A DNA stretch of 64,000 nt from Dinoroseobacter sp. (lineage in GTDB: Bacteria; Pseudomonadota; Alphaproteobacteria; Rhodobacterales; Rhodobacteraceae): assembly GCA_030066795.1 (NCBI GenBank), contig JASJAW010000009.1:48319-112318 (forward strand). The letters run 5' to 3'. How positions within the stretch are numbered: the stretch's first letter is position 1; every line of letters begins with the position of its first letter. Below are positions 42,191-51,132 of the stretch, one piece after another. Position numbers and translations under genes: made by a program. The notes beneath the pieces were generated by a model. The model was given only the letters and a program-made list of their open reading frames with translations, did no database searches and was not told the origin of the DNA.

Positions 42191-43021
42191 ATGAGCCTCC
42201 ATCCCGCGACGGGCCGGAGCGAGACTGCCGAAGATCGGATCGACCTGCGGCAAGCCGCGCATATGCAGCTGACCTTGGATCAGGAACCAACCCTTGCGGA
42301 AGGCGACACCTTGCCGGCCTTCTGGCATTACCTCTATTTTAACCCTCAAATCCGCGCCTCGGCCCTTGCAGCGGATGGCCATGAACGGCTGGGGCGCTTT
42401 CTGCCCGATCTGGGCCTGCCAAGACGAATGTGGGCTGGCGGAAAGATGGAATGGCATCGCCCTCTGAAAATCGGAACCCGGGCCACTAAAACATCCACCA
42501 TCGGGGATATCACTCTAAAGTCGGGCCGCTCGGGACAATTGGGGTTTGTCACAGTAACGCACGATATTGCGGATGCAGGCGGGACTTGCCTGACCGAGAC
42601 ACAGAACATCGTCTACCGCGAGCCGCCCGCTCCGGGTGCGCCAAAGGCAAATGCTCCCAAAGCACCGCAGGATGGGGTCTGGCATCGGCAAATCAAGCCG
42701 GACCCGGTATTGCTCTTCCGATACTCGGCGCTGATCTTCTACGGGCACCGGATTCACTACGATGCCGATTATACCCGCGATGTAGAGGGCTATCCGGGCC
42801 TCGTGATCCACGGCCCTCTTACCGCGACGCTCCTGATCGGTTTTGGGCAGGAAAATGCAGGGGGCCGGTCGCTGCGCGCGGCGCATATCCGCGCTGTCAG
42901 TCCGCTTTTTGCACCCGACCCGTTTTATCTGGAGGGCAAACCGGACGGGGATAATCTGCTGATGTGGGCGCGGTCTAAAGATGGACGGTTGGCGATGACG
43001 GTTACGCTCGAATTTGAGTAG
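42191..43021 (+). CDS. MaoC-like hydratase, mesaconyl-C4-CoA / itaconyl-CoA hydratase family
   Basis: A 276-residue double-hotdog protein. The N-terminal hotdog half (about 30-140) has the LPAFWHYLYF segment and RMWAGGKMEWHRPL, typical of FAS1-like/HTD2 dehydratases. The C-terminal half has the catalytic GHRIHYDADYTRDVEGYPGLVIHGPL signature, with the His/Asp pair. Members hydrate mesaconyl-C4-CoA or itaconyl-CoA to citramalyl-CoA-type products, and the lyase for such a product is encoded next door on the opposite strand. Its 3' end overlaps the convergent amidase gene by 20 bp. Substrate specificity is inferred. Confidence 0.82.
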   Translation: MSLHPATGRSETAEDRIDLRQAAHMQLTLDQEPTLAEGDTLPAFWHYLYFNPQIRASALAADGHERLGRFLPDLGLPRRMWAGGKMEWHRPLKIGTRATKTSTIGDITLKSGRSGQLGFVTVTHDIADAGGTCLTETQNIVYREPPAPGAPKANAPKAPQDGVWHRQIKPDPVLLFRYSALIFYGHRIHYDADYTRDVEGYPGLVIHGPLTATLLIGFGQENAGGRSLRAAHIRAVSPLFAPDPFYLEGKPDGDNLLMWARSKDGRLAMTVTLEFE

Positions 43022-44201
43022 GCACGTCCGCGCCAAGCAAAACATTCGCCAGTCTAAGCAAGGCTCTCTCTGTTCCAGGTGCACCGATTAGCTGCACGGA
43101 AAGTGGCGCTGCGCCTCCTGAGATAGGCACGGCGAGTGCCGGCACGCCCGCGAGGTTCGCGATGGCGGTAAAATCAGCCTGCGTTGGGGGCGGTTTTGCG
43201 CCGCGCCGAAAGGGCGGGGTCGGTGTCGTCGGGGTTATTAGAACAGTGCTGTCGGAAAGAGCATCGAGCAAACCTTGCGCCGCGCGGTCGCACACAGCTT
43301 GCGCCGCAGATAAATCCGCAGACGAGAGACGCGCGCCAAAACGCAGCGCCTGAGTAACCGCTTTTCCCACTGGTTTTTCTTCAGAGAGTGTCTCGATGGC
43401 CTTCGCGCACACGAGGCTATACGCCGCCATCCGCACATCAGTAGCGGCCCATCCGCTGACCTGCCGCGCACCACTCCACAATCCAAGCTCACTAAGGACC
43501 ACCTGACTATGATCAATAGCATCCGCGACTTCCGGCGAGGTTGGAATTTCTGTCTCCGGTAGTGCGCGCTGGACTGTCACCTCATGCGGTGCATCCCCCA
43601 CGCCGAACAGATCCAACACCCGCGATACGACCTCTGTTCCATCCGCAAGCAGACCAAGGGTGTCAAAACCCGGCGCAAGCGGAAAGACACCGCCCATAGG
43701 CAACAAATCCCGGGTCGGCTTCAACCCCAGCACTCCGCAATAGGCCGCAGGGATGCGTACCGAGCCAAGCGTATCGCTTCCCAGCGCCAGGCGTACAGCA
43801 CCGCAGGCGACAGCCGCCGCAGCCCCGCCGGAACTACCGCCAACGCTGCAATCAGAGGCCGCCGGGTTACGCGTGGAACGCCATCCGGACGCCTCAGTCG
43901 CCGCCCCCAAGGCGGCTTCGTCCATGGTCAATCGGCTCAGGAACGCAGCCCCCGCCCCGCGGAAGACGGAGACAACATCGGCGTCTTGGGTTGCGATTTC
44001 GTCGGAGCGGGCGCGAATGCCGGCTGTCCAAGCCTGACCTGCGACAGCGATGTTCGACTTCACGCCAACGAGATGGTCCTGAAGTGCCCCCCCCTTCGCA
44101 TCCTGCTGCCGGTCAATTGGCACAGTCGTACGGGGGTCTTCCAAAAAGAAAAAGCGGTTATCCTGTGCGAGCGCTTTTGCAATCAGGTCGTCGCGGCTCA
44201 T
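43002..44201 (-). CDS. Amidase, amidase signature family
   Basis: A 399-residue amidase-signature hydrolase. The Ser-cisSer-Lys triad is visible: Lys48 in VGVKSN, Ser123 in VGGSSGGA, and nucleophile Ser147 in SDTLGSVRIP. It hydrolyses a linear amide to acid and ammonia in the cytoplasm. It is the third gene of the gntR-citE-amidase operon, with start overlapping the lyase stop by 4 bp. Together with the ring-opening hydrolase at 33.4 kb it could act as the half-amidase of an imide pathway. The gene is slightly shorter than the 450-500 residues usual for the family, but the catalytic core is complete. Confidence 0.88.
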   Translation of the reverse strand: MSRDDLIAKALAQDNRFFFLEDPRTTVPIDRQQDAKGGALQDHLVGVKSNIAVAGQAWTAGIRARSDEIATQDADVVSVFRGAGAAFLSRLTMDEAALGAATEASGWRSTRNPAASDCSVGGSSGGAAAAVACGAVRLALGSDTLGSVRIPAAYCGVLGLKPTRDLLPMGGVFPLAPGFDTLGLLADGTEVVSRVLDLFGVGDAPHEVTVQRALPETEIPTSPEVADAIDHSQVVLSELGLWSGARQVSGWAATDVRMAAYSLVCAKAIETLSEEKPVGKAVTQALRFGARLSSADLSAAQAVCDRAAQGLLDALSDSTVLITPTTPTPPFRRGAKPPPTQADFTAIANLAGVPALAVPISGGAAPLSVQLIGAPGTERALLRLANVLLGADVPTQIRA

Positions 44202-45046
44202 AGCTTACCGGCAGCCTCGGCCAGAGCCAGACGTGCCTGCATTGCACGAATGACCGGACGTTCGATCAGTTTGCCGTTTATCACCACCAGACCGCTGGGT
44301 GCTGCATTGAAGGCCTCAACGATCGCTTGCGCCTCGGCAATCTCAGCCTCATCGGGCGTAAAGACATCGTTGATAACCGCGATATTGCTGGGGTGGATGG
44401 CAGCTTTACCGGAGAACCCATGCGCTTTGGCGCGATGAGCCGCTGCGGCCACGGCCTCGAGATCCCGAAATGCGAGCGCTGGCACATCGAGAACCGGACG
44501 CCCGTTAGACCGACCGGCATGGACAACACGCCCCCGTGCATAGGCCAAGCTTGAATCAGAGCCATCAACCCCCAATTCCGCGCTCAGGTCCACGCCGCCA
44601 AACAGCAGAAAGGTCAGCCGCTCGCTTGAACCCGCGATCTCAAAAACATTCTCGAGGCCGGCCGCACTTTCGATCAGTGCGCCGAGACGAAGCCTGCTGT
44701 TTCCAGCATCGAGAGCGGCAGCTGCAATCTGGACGTCGGCGGCGGCATCAACTTTGGGCAGCAGAACAAACCCGTCCAACGATCCCGCTGCACACACGAC
44801 CGCCAAATCGGCAAGTCCCTCCGGGGTCCGCAAGCTATTGATCCGAAGCCCTTTCAGCGGGCCATGGGAGCCGTCAGCCAACCACTTCAAAGCAGGCTCC
44901 CGCGACGCGGCCTTTTGATCGGGTGGCACGGCGTCCTCAAGGTCGAGACATACGGTGTCTGCACCCGAACTCAGAACCTTTTCGTAAACCGCCGCTCGGT
45001 TTGCTGGCGCAAAAAGGAACGACCGAAGGGCGGACAGTGGCGTCAT
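44198..45046 (-). CDS. CitE-like CoA ester lyase
   Basis: A 282-residue TIM-barrel lyase of the HpcH/HpaI, CitE type. RSFLFAPANR is at the N-terminus, DTVCLDLEDAVPPD at about 30-43, LGALIESAAGL supplies the magnesium-binding Glu, FGGVDLSAELG has the Asp, and GKAAIHPSNI is near 225-234. Family members cleave citramalyl-CoA, malyl-CoA or related 3-hydroxy-acyl-CoA thioesters to a 2-oxo acid and acetyl-CoA. It is placed after the MaoC hydratase in the hypothetical pathway, though on the opposite strand. It overlaps gntR (ATGA) and the amidase gene. Specific substrate unproven. Confidence 0.88.
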   Translation of the reverse strand: MTPLSALRSFLFAPANRAAVYEKVLSSGADTVCLDLEDAVPPDQKAASREPALKWLADGSHGPLKGLRINSLRTPEGLADLAVVCAAGSLDGFVLLPKVDAAADVQIAAAALDAGNSRLRLGALIESAAGLENVFEIAGSSERLTFLLFGGVDLSAELGVDGSDSSLAYARGRVVHAGRSNGRPVLDVPALAFRDLEAVAAAAHRAKAHGFSGKAAIHPSNIAVINDVFTPDEAEIAEAQAIVEAFNAAPSGLVVINGKLIERPVIRAMQARLALAEAAGKL

Positions 45047-45747
45047 TCGGCTGCTCGAACAGGATCACTTACCTGAGCCTCAGCAGGAGCCTGAACGTGG
45101 TCCGAGACTTTGGCTGCCCCAGCGAGCAAATGTGCGCCCATCACATTCTCGGCCCAGTCGGGGGCATTTGCCTCGATCGCATCAATAAGCTCAGCATGGT
45201 GATGCAAACTGCGCAAAAGGTCCGCGTCAGAGTAAATCCGGTAGGTCCGAACAACCATGCCAACATCGAATGCCATGGTCATCAGGGCCGTGAGACGCGG
45301 CGATTGCGCGGCACGAAGGATGATACGGTGGAATTTTTCGTTCGCCTCAGTCAGGACTTTGTAGTCATCGTCGCTGCGCGGAGGCGTGTGTTTTTGCATA
45401 TCTGCGTGCACCAAGCGCAGTTCGGCGATATCCTCAGGCGTTGCGTGTTTGGCGGCCCGCCGCGCAGAATACGCCTCTAAAATGCAGCGGATCTCGAAAA
45501 TCTGGGCGATCTCGTCTTCCGGAAAATGCGCCACACGGGTTGTGTATCCTGTTTGACGTTCGACAAAGCCCTCAAGGATCAAGCGCCCAATGGCTTCTCG
45601 AATTGGCGTCCGCGACAACCCAAGGTCTTTCGAGAGCCTCTTTTCGGTCAGACGCTCTCCCTCCGCCAATTCGCCAGACACGATCTGAGCGCGGATCGCA
45701 CGATAAGCCGCTTCAGCCGCGTTCATTCGAGGTAGTGTATCGGACAT
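45043..45747 (-). CDS. GntR family transcriptional regulator, FadR/FCD subfamily
   Basis: A 234-residue regulator. The N-terminal winged HTH (about 8-75) contains YRAIRAQIVSGELAEGERLTEKRLSKDLGLSRTPIREAIGRL (signature SRTPIREAI). The all-helical FCD ligand domain covers about 85-215; its Asp/His residues probably coordinate a metal and bind an acid effector. The gene is the first of the gntR-citE-amidase operon, and the site at 45796-45810 lies 49-63 bp before it. The same 13-bp sequence occurs in the promoter of the MmgE/PrpD operon, which supports it as local regulator of the whole cluster. Confidence 0.9.
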   Translation of the reverse strand: MSDTLPRMNAAEAAYRAIRAQIVSGELAEGERLTEKRLSKDLGLSRTPIREAIGRLILEGFVERQTGYTTRVAHFPEDEIAQIFEIRCILEAYSARRAAKHATPEDIAELRLVHADMQKHTPPRSDDDYKVLTEANEKFHRIILRAAQSPRLTALMTMAFDVGMVVRTYRIYSDADLLRSLHHHAELIDAIEANAPDWAENVMGAHLLAGAAKVSDHVQAPAEAQVSDPVRAAE

Positions 45748-45795
45748 AAAGGCTCCATCTCAGCACCAATCGGCCAATCCTGCACGTCAAACTAG

Positions 45796-45810
45796 CAATT
45801 TCGTATACCA
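45796..45810. promoter_or_regulatory. Candidate GntR-family operator, CAATTTCGTATACCA
   Basis: This contains the reverse complement of the site at 38826-38838 and a T-C-GTATAC-C-A core that matches the GntR consensus T-n-GTATAC-n-A. It lies just upstream of gntR in the 265-bp gap between fadJ and gntR. The rest of that gap shows no gene; an AT-rich sequence around 45820-45860 may hold the promoter. Confidence 0.65.
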
Positions 45811-46012
45811 AATCGAGAAAATTCCACTGAAACCGCGTCTGATCTATGTATATTGCATGCCAAAGCGGAGGGACCTCCCCTGTGAAGCCCGTATAGCTCT
45901 GGCTTTGCCAGTCGCAAGCGATGCGCGCAAACTGCTTGGCTGCCGACCACCGGGAGTAAACTCTATAGATGCCAAGGGGCCTCTCGAGCAGCGAGGGCGC
46001 CGGTTCCTATCG

Positions 46013-47968
46013 TTAGCTCCGCACCATCATGAACATCGGACCACCACGCCATCGCGGAAATCCGTAACCATTTACCATCACCACATCAACGACGTTTGTT
46101 GAGGCCGCGATACCGTCTTCCACAAGGCTAAGACCTTCAGTCTGCATGGCAGAAAGAAGCCGCTCCATAATCTCAGCCGAAGAAAAAGACCGTCTATGAA
46201 TGCCTTTTTGCTGAGACTCAGCATGTATAAGCTTTGTTACCTCGGGATCAGGCGTCCCTGTCTTGGAGACTGTGTAATCATACCATCCTTTGCCAGCCTT
46301 TCGCCCCAGCCGCCCGGCCTCGCAAAGCCTGTCCGCAATCGCGACGTAACGCTCCTGTTCAGGACGCTCCGCCGCGCGCCGTCTACGCATTGCCCATGCA
46401 ATATCCAAACCCGCCAAGTCCTGCATCGCGAAGATGCCCATAGGAAAGCCAAAGTCGACCATCGCCTTGTCTACCTCTTCCGGCAGCGCGCCATCCTCGA
46501 TGAGATAATCGGCTTCCCGTCGGTAAGCCGACATCACACGGTTGCCGATAAAGCCTTCGCATACACCCGAAGCCGCAATCGTCTTTTTCAGGCGTTGCCC
46601 GAGCGATAACCCTGTCGCGAGCACTTCGGCTGATGCGTTTTCGGAAACAACTACTTCCAAAAGCTTCATGATATGCGCGGGCGAAAAAAAATGCAGACCG
46701 ATGACACGCGACGGGGTCTGTGTGGCTGCTGCAATCTCGTCAACGTCAAGATAGCTGGTGTTGGTCGCCAGAACGGCGTCGTCTCGCACATGGAGATCCA
46801 ACTCGGCAAAAACCTGTTTTTTGGCGTCCATATCTTCAAAGACTGCTTCGATGACCAGATCACAGTCAGCGAAACCGGCGAAACTCGTTGTTCCACGCAA
46901 GTCCTCTTGCGCGACCTGCAGACTGTCTCTGTCAAGCTTGCCGCGTCGGTACGCTTCGTGCAGCTCCGTAGAAATCCGGTCCAGTCCGGCCTCAAGCGCG
47001 TCTGCATCCCGCTCTGCCAGGGTGACTGCCAGTCCTGAGAGCAAACAAGCTACGGCGATTCCTGCCCCCATTGTCCCGCCGCCGACGACGCCAATGTGAC
47101 GTAGCGGTCGAGGTTTTGCGCCCTTTGCCCGTGCGATGCGACCAGAGGCCCGTTCCGCGAAAAAGATATGGCGCAAAGCCGCCGCTTGAGCCCCCGACTT
47201 CAACTTCAGAAAACTCGCCCGCTCCGCTTGAAATGCGACGTCCGCAGCCTCAGAGATGGAGGTTTCGAGAACGTCGGCGGCTACAGCTGGCGCAATCTGT
47301 CCACGCGCACGGCGTCGAATGCGGTCCTTTTGCAACTTCAAGGCCACCGGAGTTCCGGCTTCGACCGGGTCCCGCTGGCTGAGAGGGATCGGTAAAGCGT
47401 GTTCGCACACCTTCTCGGCCAGATTGAATGCGGCATTGATTAGATCCCCAACGACGACCTCGGATACTATTCCCGACGCATACGCTTCGTGGGCCGAAAT
47501 CATGTCACCTTCAGCTATCATGGCTAAAGCTCGATCTGCTGGAATAAGGCGCGGCAAACGCACAGTTCCGCCCGCGCCTGGTATCACCCCGAGTTTCACT
47601 TCAGGAAATCCAATGGTCGCGCCATGGTGAGCGATCCGGTAGTGGCATGCGAGTGCCAGTTCGAGCCCACCTCCCAATGCAAACCCATCTATTGCCGCGA
47701 TCCAAGGGTAGCTTGACCCTTCTATCGCGTTCAGAACGTCTGGAAGAAATGGCAAAGTCGGATCTGCATCAAACTCGCGGACATCTGCTCCTGCACAGAA
47801 GGAACCGCCCTTTCCCCGCAAGACGACAGCGCTCAGTCGTGGCGCTTGCGCTATCTGATTGACTGCGTCCAGTAGTCCCTGACGTACCGCCTGGCCGAGT
47901 GCATTAACCGGTGGATTGTCCAATGTGACGACTGCAATTTCGCCATGGAACTCGACAAAGACACTCAT
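46013..47968 (-). CDS. fadJ: Bifunctional enoyl-CoA hydratase / 3-hydroxyacyl-CoA dehydrogenase, FadJ-like
   Basis: A 651-residue multifunctional beta-oxidation protein. The N-terminal crotonase half (about 1-190) has FCAGADVREF, GGGLELAL and FPEVKLGVIPGAGGT, with both catalytic Glu residues. The Rossmann half starts IGVVGGGTMGAGI (about 292-304), and the 3-hydroxyacyl-CoA dehydrogenase motifs NTSYLDVDEIA and GLHFFSPAHIMKLLEVV (catalytic His and Glu) follow. C-terminal 3HCDH repeats end the protein. Length is slightly under the 700 usual for FadJ. The start overlaps a tiny upstream frame at 47965-48108. It may serve general fatty acid breakdown or the neighbouring cluster. Confidence 0.9.
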   Translation of the reverse strand: MSVFVEFHGEIAVVTLDNPPVNALGQAVRQGLLDAVNQIAQAPRLSAVVLRGKGGSFCAGADVREFDADPTLPFLPDVLNAIEGSSYPWIAAIDGFALGGGLELALACHYRIAHHGATIGFPEVKLGVIPGAGGTVRLPRLIPADRALAMIAEGDMISAHEAYASGIVSEVVVGDLINAAFNLAEKVCEHALPIPLSQRDPVEAGTPVALKLQKDRIRRRARGQIAPAVAADVLETSISEAADVAFQAERASFLKLKSGAQAAALRHIFFAERASGRIARAKGAKPRPLRHIGVVGGGTMGAGIAVACLLSGLAVTLAERDADALEAGLDRISTELHEAYRRGKLDRDSLQVAQEDLRGTTSFAGFADCDLVIEAVFEDMDAKKQVFAELDLHVRDDAVLATNTSYLDVDEIAAATQTPSRVIGLHFFSPAHIMKLLEVVVSENASAEVLATGLSLGQRLKKTIAASGVCEGFIGNRVMSAYRREADYLIEDGALPEEVDKAMVDFGFPMGIFAMQDLAGLDIAWAMRRRRAAERPEQERYVAIADRLCEAGRLGRKAGKGWYDYTVSKTGTPDPEVTKLIHAESQQKGIHRRSFSSAEIMERLLSAMQTEGLSLVEDGIAASTNVVDVVMVNGYGFPRWRGGPMFMMVRS

Positions 47969-48108
47969 GCGACGGCGGACGCCTCGATATGTGCCCTGCT
48001 GGGCAGAATGGCGTAGACATTATTGGAGCGTAACGACAGCCTGGCCCTTGCACCGTTTTCCAAGGGAAGATCAACGGTTTCGATACACCCGTTTGGTTTT
48101 TCAAACAT
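47965..48108 (-). CDS. Small unknown protein translationally coupled to fadJ
   Basis: A possible 47-residue protein (MFEKPNGCIE start, ...EASAVA end). A strong GGAGG lies 6 bp before its ATG, and its stop overlaps the fadJ ATG (ATGA), so translation of fadJ would be coupled to it. I see no known domain. It is either a genuine small protein or a leader that sets fadJ translation. Evidence is initiation signals and coupling only; no family is recognised. Confidence 0.45.
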   Translation of the reverse strand: MFEKPNGCIETVDLPLENGARARLSLRSNNVYAILPSRAHIEASAVA

Positions 48109-49828
48109 AGTTGCCTCCATGGATTTTGGATCGGTGCGGCCCCCTGATAGATCACAGGAGAAAACACCGAAAGTAACTATGGATGAGTTTAATGATTTTC
48201 CAAAGATTCGGCAGAAGTCACACGACCTCCTCGTTGAGCGCTAGGCTCTCTGTCCCTCCAAATGACGGACCCAACAATTTGCCCAAACTTCCATGCGCGC
48301 CCTTCGATGTAATCTCTGGCGCGTTGTCTCCCACACTTCAGTTCCATGAATTGCGCGCGCGGCCAAAGAAAGGGTGCAATGCGGGTCAATTTCAGTTCAT
48401 TAAGACGCCACCGCGATGCGGATGGCATTTCTGTCTGGGGTCTCGCGTCATTTCCCAGCCGAGCGGTTAACTGCGGGCCCGGGATCAGCTTTGACTCTTG
48501 TCATTTCTTCAGGTCAGGCATCGCTCTTCTGGGCATTTGTTTATGCTTCTCCGTAGCTGGCAATTTGAGATTAACCCTCGTTGGGTTGAAGATCGGCGTC
48601 GTTGCTGGGAGCAATCTCTTCATAAAGCGGGTGGGGGTACTTCTTTGGATGTGAGCCAAGGTACACCTTCTTTTCTGCCGTGATAGCGCAGACCTCCGGA
48701 ATGTTCGCGTCGTCGGCAATCTTCGCAAGTTGTCCCAAGAACAGGCGTATTGAGAATACACAGTGTACTAGGGAAGTTGCAGCAACCGGATCTTCGACGA
48801 AAAAAAGAAGCTCGTGATAATATAGCTATTCAAGTCGCGAATGAACTTTCTCCCATCCCCTTTAAAATTATCTAATAGTATTTGACGCCTATTATTATAC
48901 AATCTGTCATACTGCGCCGACGGCAAAAGAAGACCAGCCGCATTACAAACGCTATATGAATGAGGGTTTCTTCCTCTTACTATTCGGACTGCAAATCGAA
49001 GCAGCGCAGTCGCTGCCGGATGAAGTCATATCCCATTCTTGGACAATCAAGATACAGACTCCACTGGTTTAGACTCATCCAGAAAAATCGGCTCAAGCTG
49101 GATAACATCACGAATGCCTTCACGATGCGAATATCAAGGGCCCATCATCGAGGCAAAATACTGCGGTTGGAGCATTGCCTTTCGGTAAATACACAGCTCC
49201 CAGAAAAGTCTCTACTAAATGAACTCGCAGATGATGAAAAACTAACTGATGGACTTACGCAGGTTTAGAGCTATTCGAGTTAAAACAAAAAAGCATAGGA
49301 ATACATTTACACAACTTCTATTAAAAAAAACCATACCACATTATAATTTGAAAGCTCTGGACCTAGCCTACCAATTCTTCTTCACATGTAAGCCGAAATC
49401 TTTTGGCTCCGTAATACTTTAATCGCTATTCAGGTCGCGCGACATGCGAAAGTACAAATATGGTCTTACTTCACTTGCCTTACAGGTAGATCGCGCGAGA
49501 GCTTGCAACCGCCCCATGTTCTTTCAATTGATAGGTCCAGGCTGCAGTATCACTACTGATTTGAGGGCACTACATCGCGCCTTCCGTTGCGAAGTTCACG
49601 ATCTAAGCAGGGACACCGAAAGTCTAGGTCTTGAAAGCGCCCACAAAGTCCTTCTCCACCAGTATCAAGGATGTGGCTATGAATAACACTGCACAGCCCC
49701 TATCTCTTTGTTTTCTCAAACCATTTATATGTTGAAAAACGACTGCTTTTTAAACAAGGTTGCAGGACAAAACTGCATTAAACAACCCTATTTCTTCCTG
49801 CTGCTTTGGCATACGAGAGGCTACGACC
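48109..49828. other. 1.7-kb AT-richer region without recognisable genes
   Basis: The base composition drops below that of the flanks, most clearly at 48780-49440, which has many A/T runs. Several short frames exist, for example 48189-48428 (minus), 48960-49268 (plus) and 49444-49686 (plus). None has a convincing ribosome site, domain or neighbour link; they look like decayed or random sequence. A short motif recurs three times (48825, 49270, 49425). The region separates the catabolic clusters from the polysaccharide locus and may hold remnants of a transferred segment plus the promoter of the epimerase gene. Confidence 0.6.
48825..49439 (+). repeat. Dispersed direct repeat GCTATTCRRGTCGCG
   Basis: GCTATTCAAGTCGCG (48825-48839) and GCTATTCAGGTCGCG (49425-49439) match at 14 of 15 positions and lie exactly 600 bp apart. 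A third partial copy, GCTATTCGAGT, is at 49270-49280. These could be regulator sites or traces of a duplication. Confidence 0.4.
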
Positions 49829-50842
49829 ATGACCCGCGTTTTAGTAACTGGTACAGCCGGGTTTATCGGCTTTCACCTTGCGAAGCTCTTAGTCTCGGAA
49901 GGTTTTCACGTTCGAGGCTATGATGGCATGACAGACTATTATGATGTCACGCTTAAACAGAAACGCCACGCGATTTTGTTGCAGAACGAGGCCTTCGAAG
50001 CGACCGAGGCCATGCTAGAGGACGAAGCCCGCCTTTGGGCCACAGCGCAAGAGTTCGAGCCCGACGTGATCGTACATCTGGCAGCACAAGCCGGCGTTCG
50101 TTACAGCCTCGAAAACCCGCGCTCATATATTGACAGCAACGTGATCGGTACTTTCAACGTGATGGAAGTCGCGCGAAAGCTGAAAACTAAGCACCTGCTC
50201 ATGGCATCAACCTCATCTGTGTATGGAGCAAATGAGCAAATGCCATTCAGAGAGATCGATAAGGCGGACACTCAACTCACGATCTACGCTGCGACCAAGA
50301 AAGCCAATGAAAGCATGGCTCACGCTTACGCCCATCTTTGGGATCTTCCCACGACGATGTTTCGTTTTTTCACCGTCTACGGACCTTGGGGGCGTCCAGA
50401 TATGGCGTATTTCAAGTTTGTAAATGCCATTCTTAAAGGGCAACCAATCGATATCTACAACCGTGGCAACTCATACCGGGACTTCACATATGTTGATGAC
50501 CTGGTGCGTGCGATCCGACTATTGATAGATTCTCCCCCAGAATTGTCAGAAAACAGCAGCAATAGCATTGAAGGCGATAGCCTGTCGAATGTGGCACCGT
50601 TTCGCATCGTGAATATCGGAAACTCAGACAGAGTTAGGCTCATGGATTTCATTGAGGCCATTGAGTCTGAACTGGGTATCGAGGCACAACGAAACTATAT
50701 GGATGCCCAACCCGGCGACGTTGCAGCCACCTGGGCAAACGCCGAGCTTTTACGTGAGTTGACCGACTACAAGCCAAAAACCAACATACGCGAGGGAATT
50801 GGTGCGTTTGTAGCGTGGTACCGCGACTACTACGGGAAATAG
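49829..50842 (+). CDS. NAD-dependent epimerase, UDP-glucuronate 4-epimerase-like
   Basis: A 337-residue extended SDR. The NAD motif [14 protein letters not shown] is at about 5-18, [16 protein letters not shown] (about 31-46) is typical of UDP-glucuronate epimerases, the catalytic pair is Tyr/Lys in YAATKKANE (about 151-159), and [14 protein letters not shown] follows. The ATG at 49829 with GAGAGG upstream is preferred to an earlier frame start at 49760. It would convert UDP-glucuronate to UDP-galacturonate for capsule or exopolysaccharide. UDP-glucose dehydrogenase, which makes its substrate, is encoded 290 bp away on the opposite strand. Confidence 0.87.
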   Translation: MTRVLVTGTAGFIGFHLAKLLVSEGFHVRGYDGMTDYYDVTLKQKRHAILLQNEAFEATEAMLEDEARLWATAQEFEPDVIVHLAAQAGVRYSLENPRSYIDSNVIGTFNVMEVARKLKTKHLLMASTSSVYGANEQMPFREIDKADTQLTIYAATKKANESMAHAYAHLWDLPTTMFRFFTVYGPWGRPDMAYFKFVNAILKGQPIDIYNRGNSYRDFTYVDDLVRAIRLLIDSPPELSENSSNSIEGDSLSNVAPFRIVNIGNSDRVRLMDFIEAIESELGIEAQRNYMDAQPGDVAATWANAELLRELTDYKPKTNIREGIGAFVAWYRDYYGK

Positions 50843-50870
50843 ACTAGCGCTTCGCCGCTGACGGGCCGTA

Positions 50871-50896
50871 AACGAGCAAGTATTAACCTGCTCGTT
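50871..50896. terminator. Hairpin after the epimerase gene
   Basis: AACGAGCA (50871-50878) pairs with TGCTCGTT (50889-50896) around a 10-nt loop, 28 bp after the epimerase stop and before the convergent UDP-glucose dehydrogenase gene. There is no clear T-run, so it is a weak candidate for a bidirectional terminator. Confidence 0.35.
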
Positions 50897-51132
50897 GCAT
50901 CGATATGTAGCACCAACACCCCTGATCCTATTGTGTTTTAAGGTTCGCTATAGCCCGCACTTTGGGATCAGAGTATCATTTGGTCTTTAGCGCCAGCTCT
51001 GTAAGCCCCTGCGTTTACACAGCTTCTTACCGGTTCTATGCATTGAATATCTGATACACGGGCCAACATGCGGTGACTACTATAGACCACCGCCCGAAGA
51101 CCAATAGGCCTACATCTCAAGAATTGCGCAGC

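Noticed and set aside
48189..48428. Possible transposase fragment on the minus strand
   Set aside because: Slight resemblance to IS5-type N-termini (LTRIAPFL) but no further motif, no inverted repeats and no target duplication seen.
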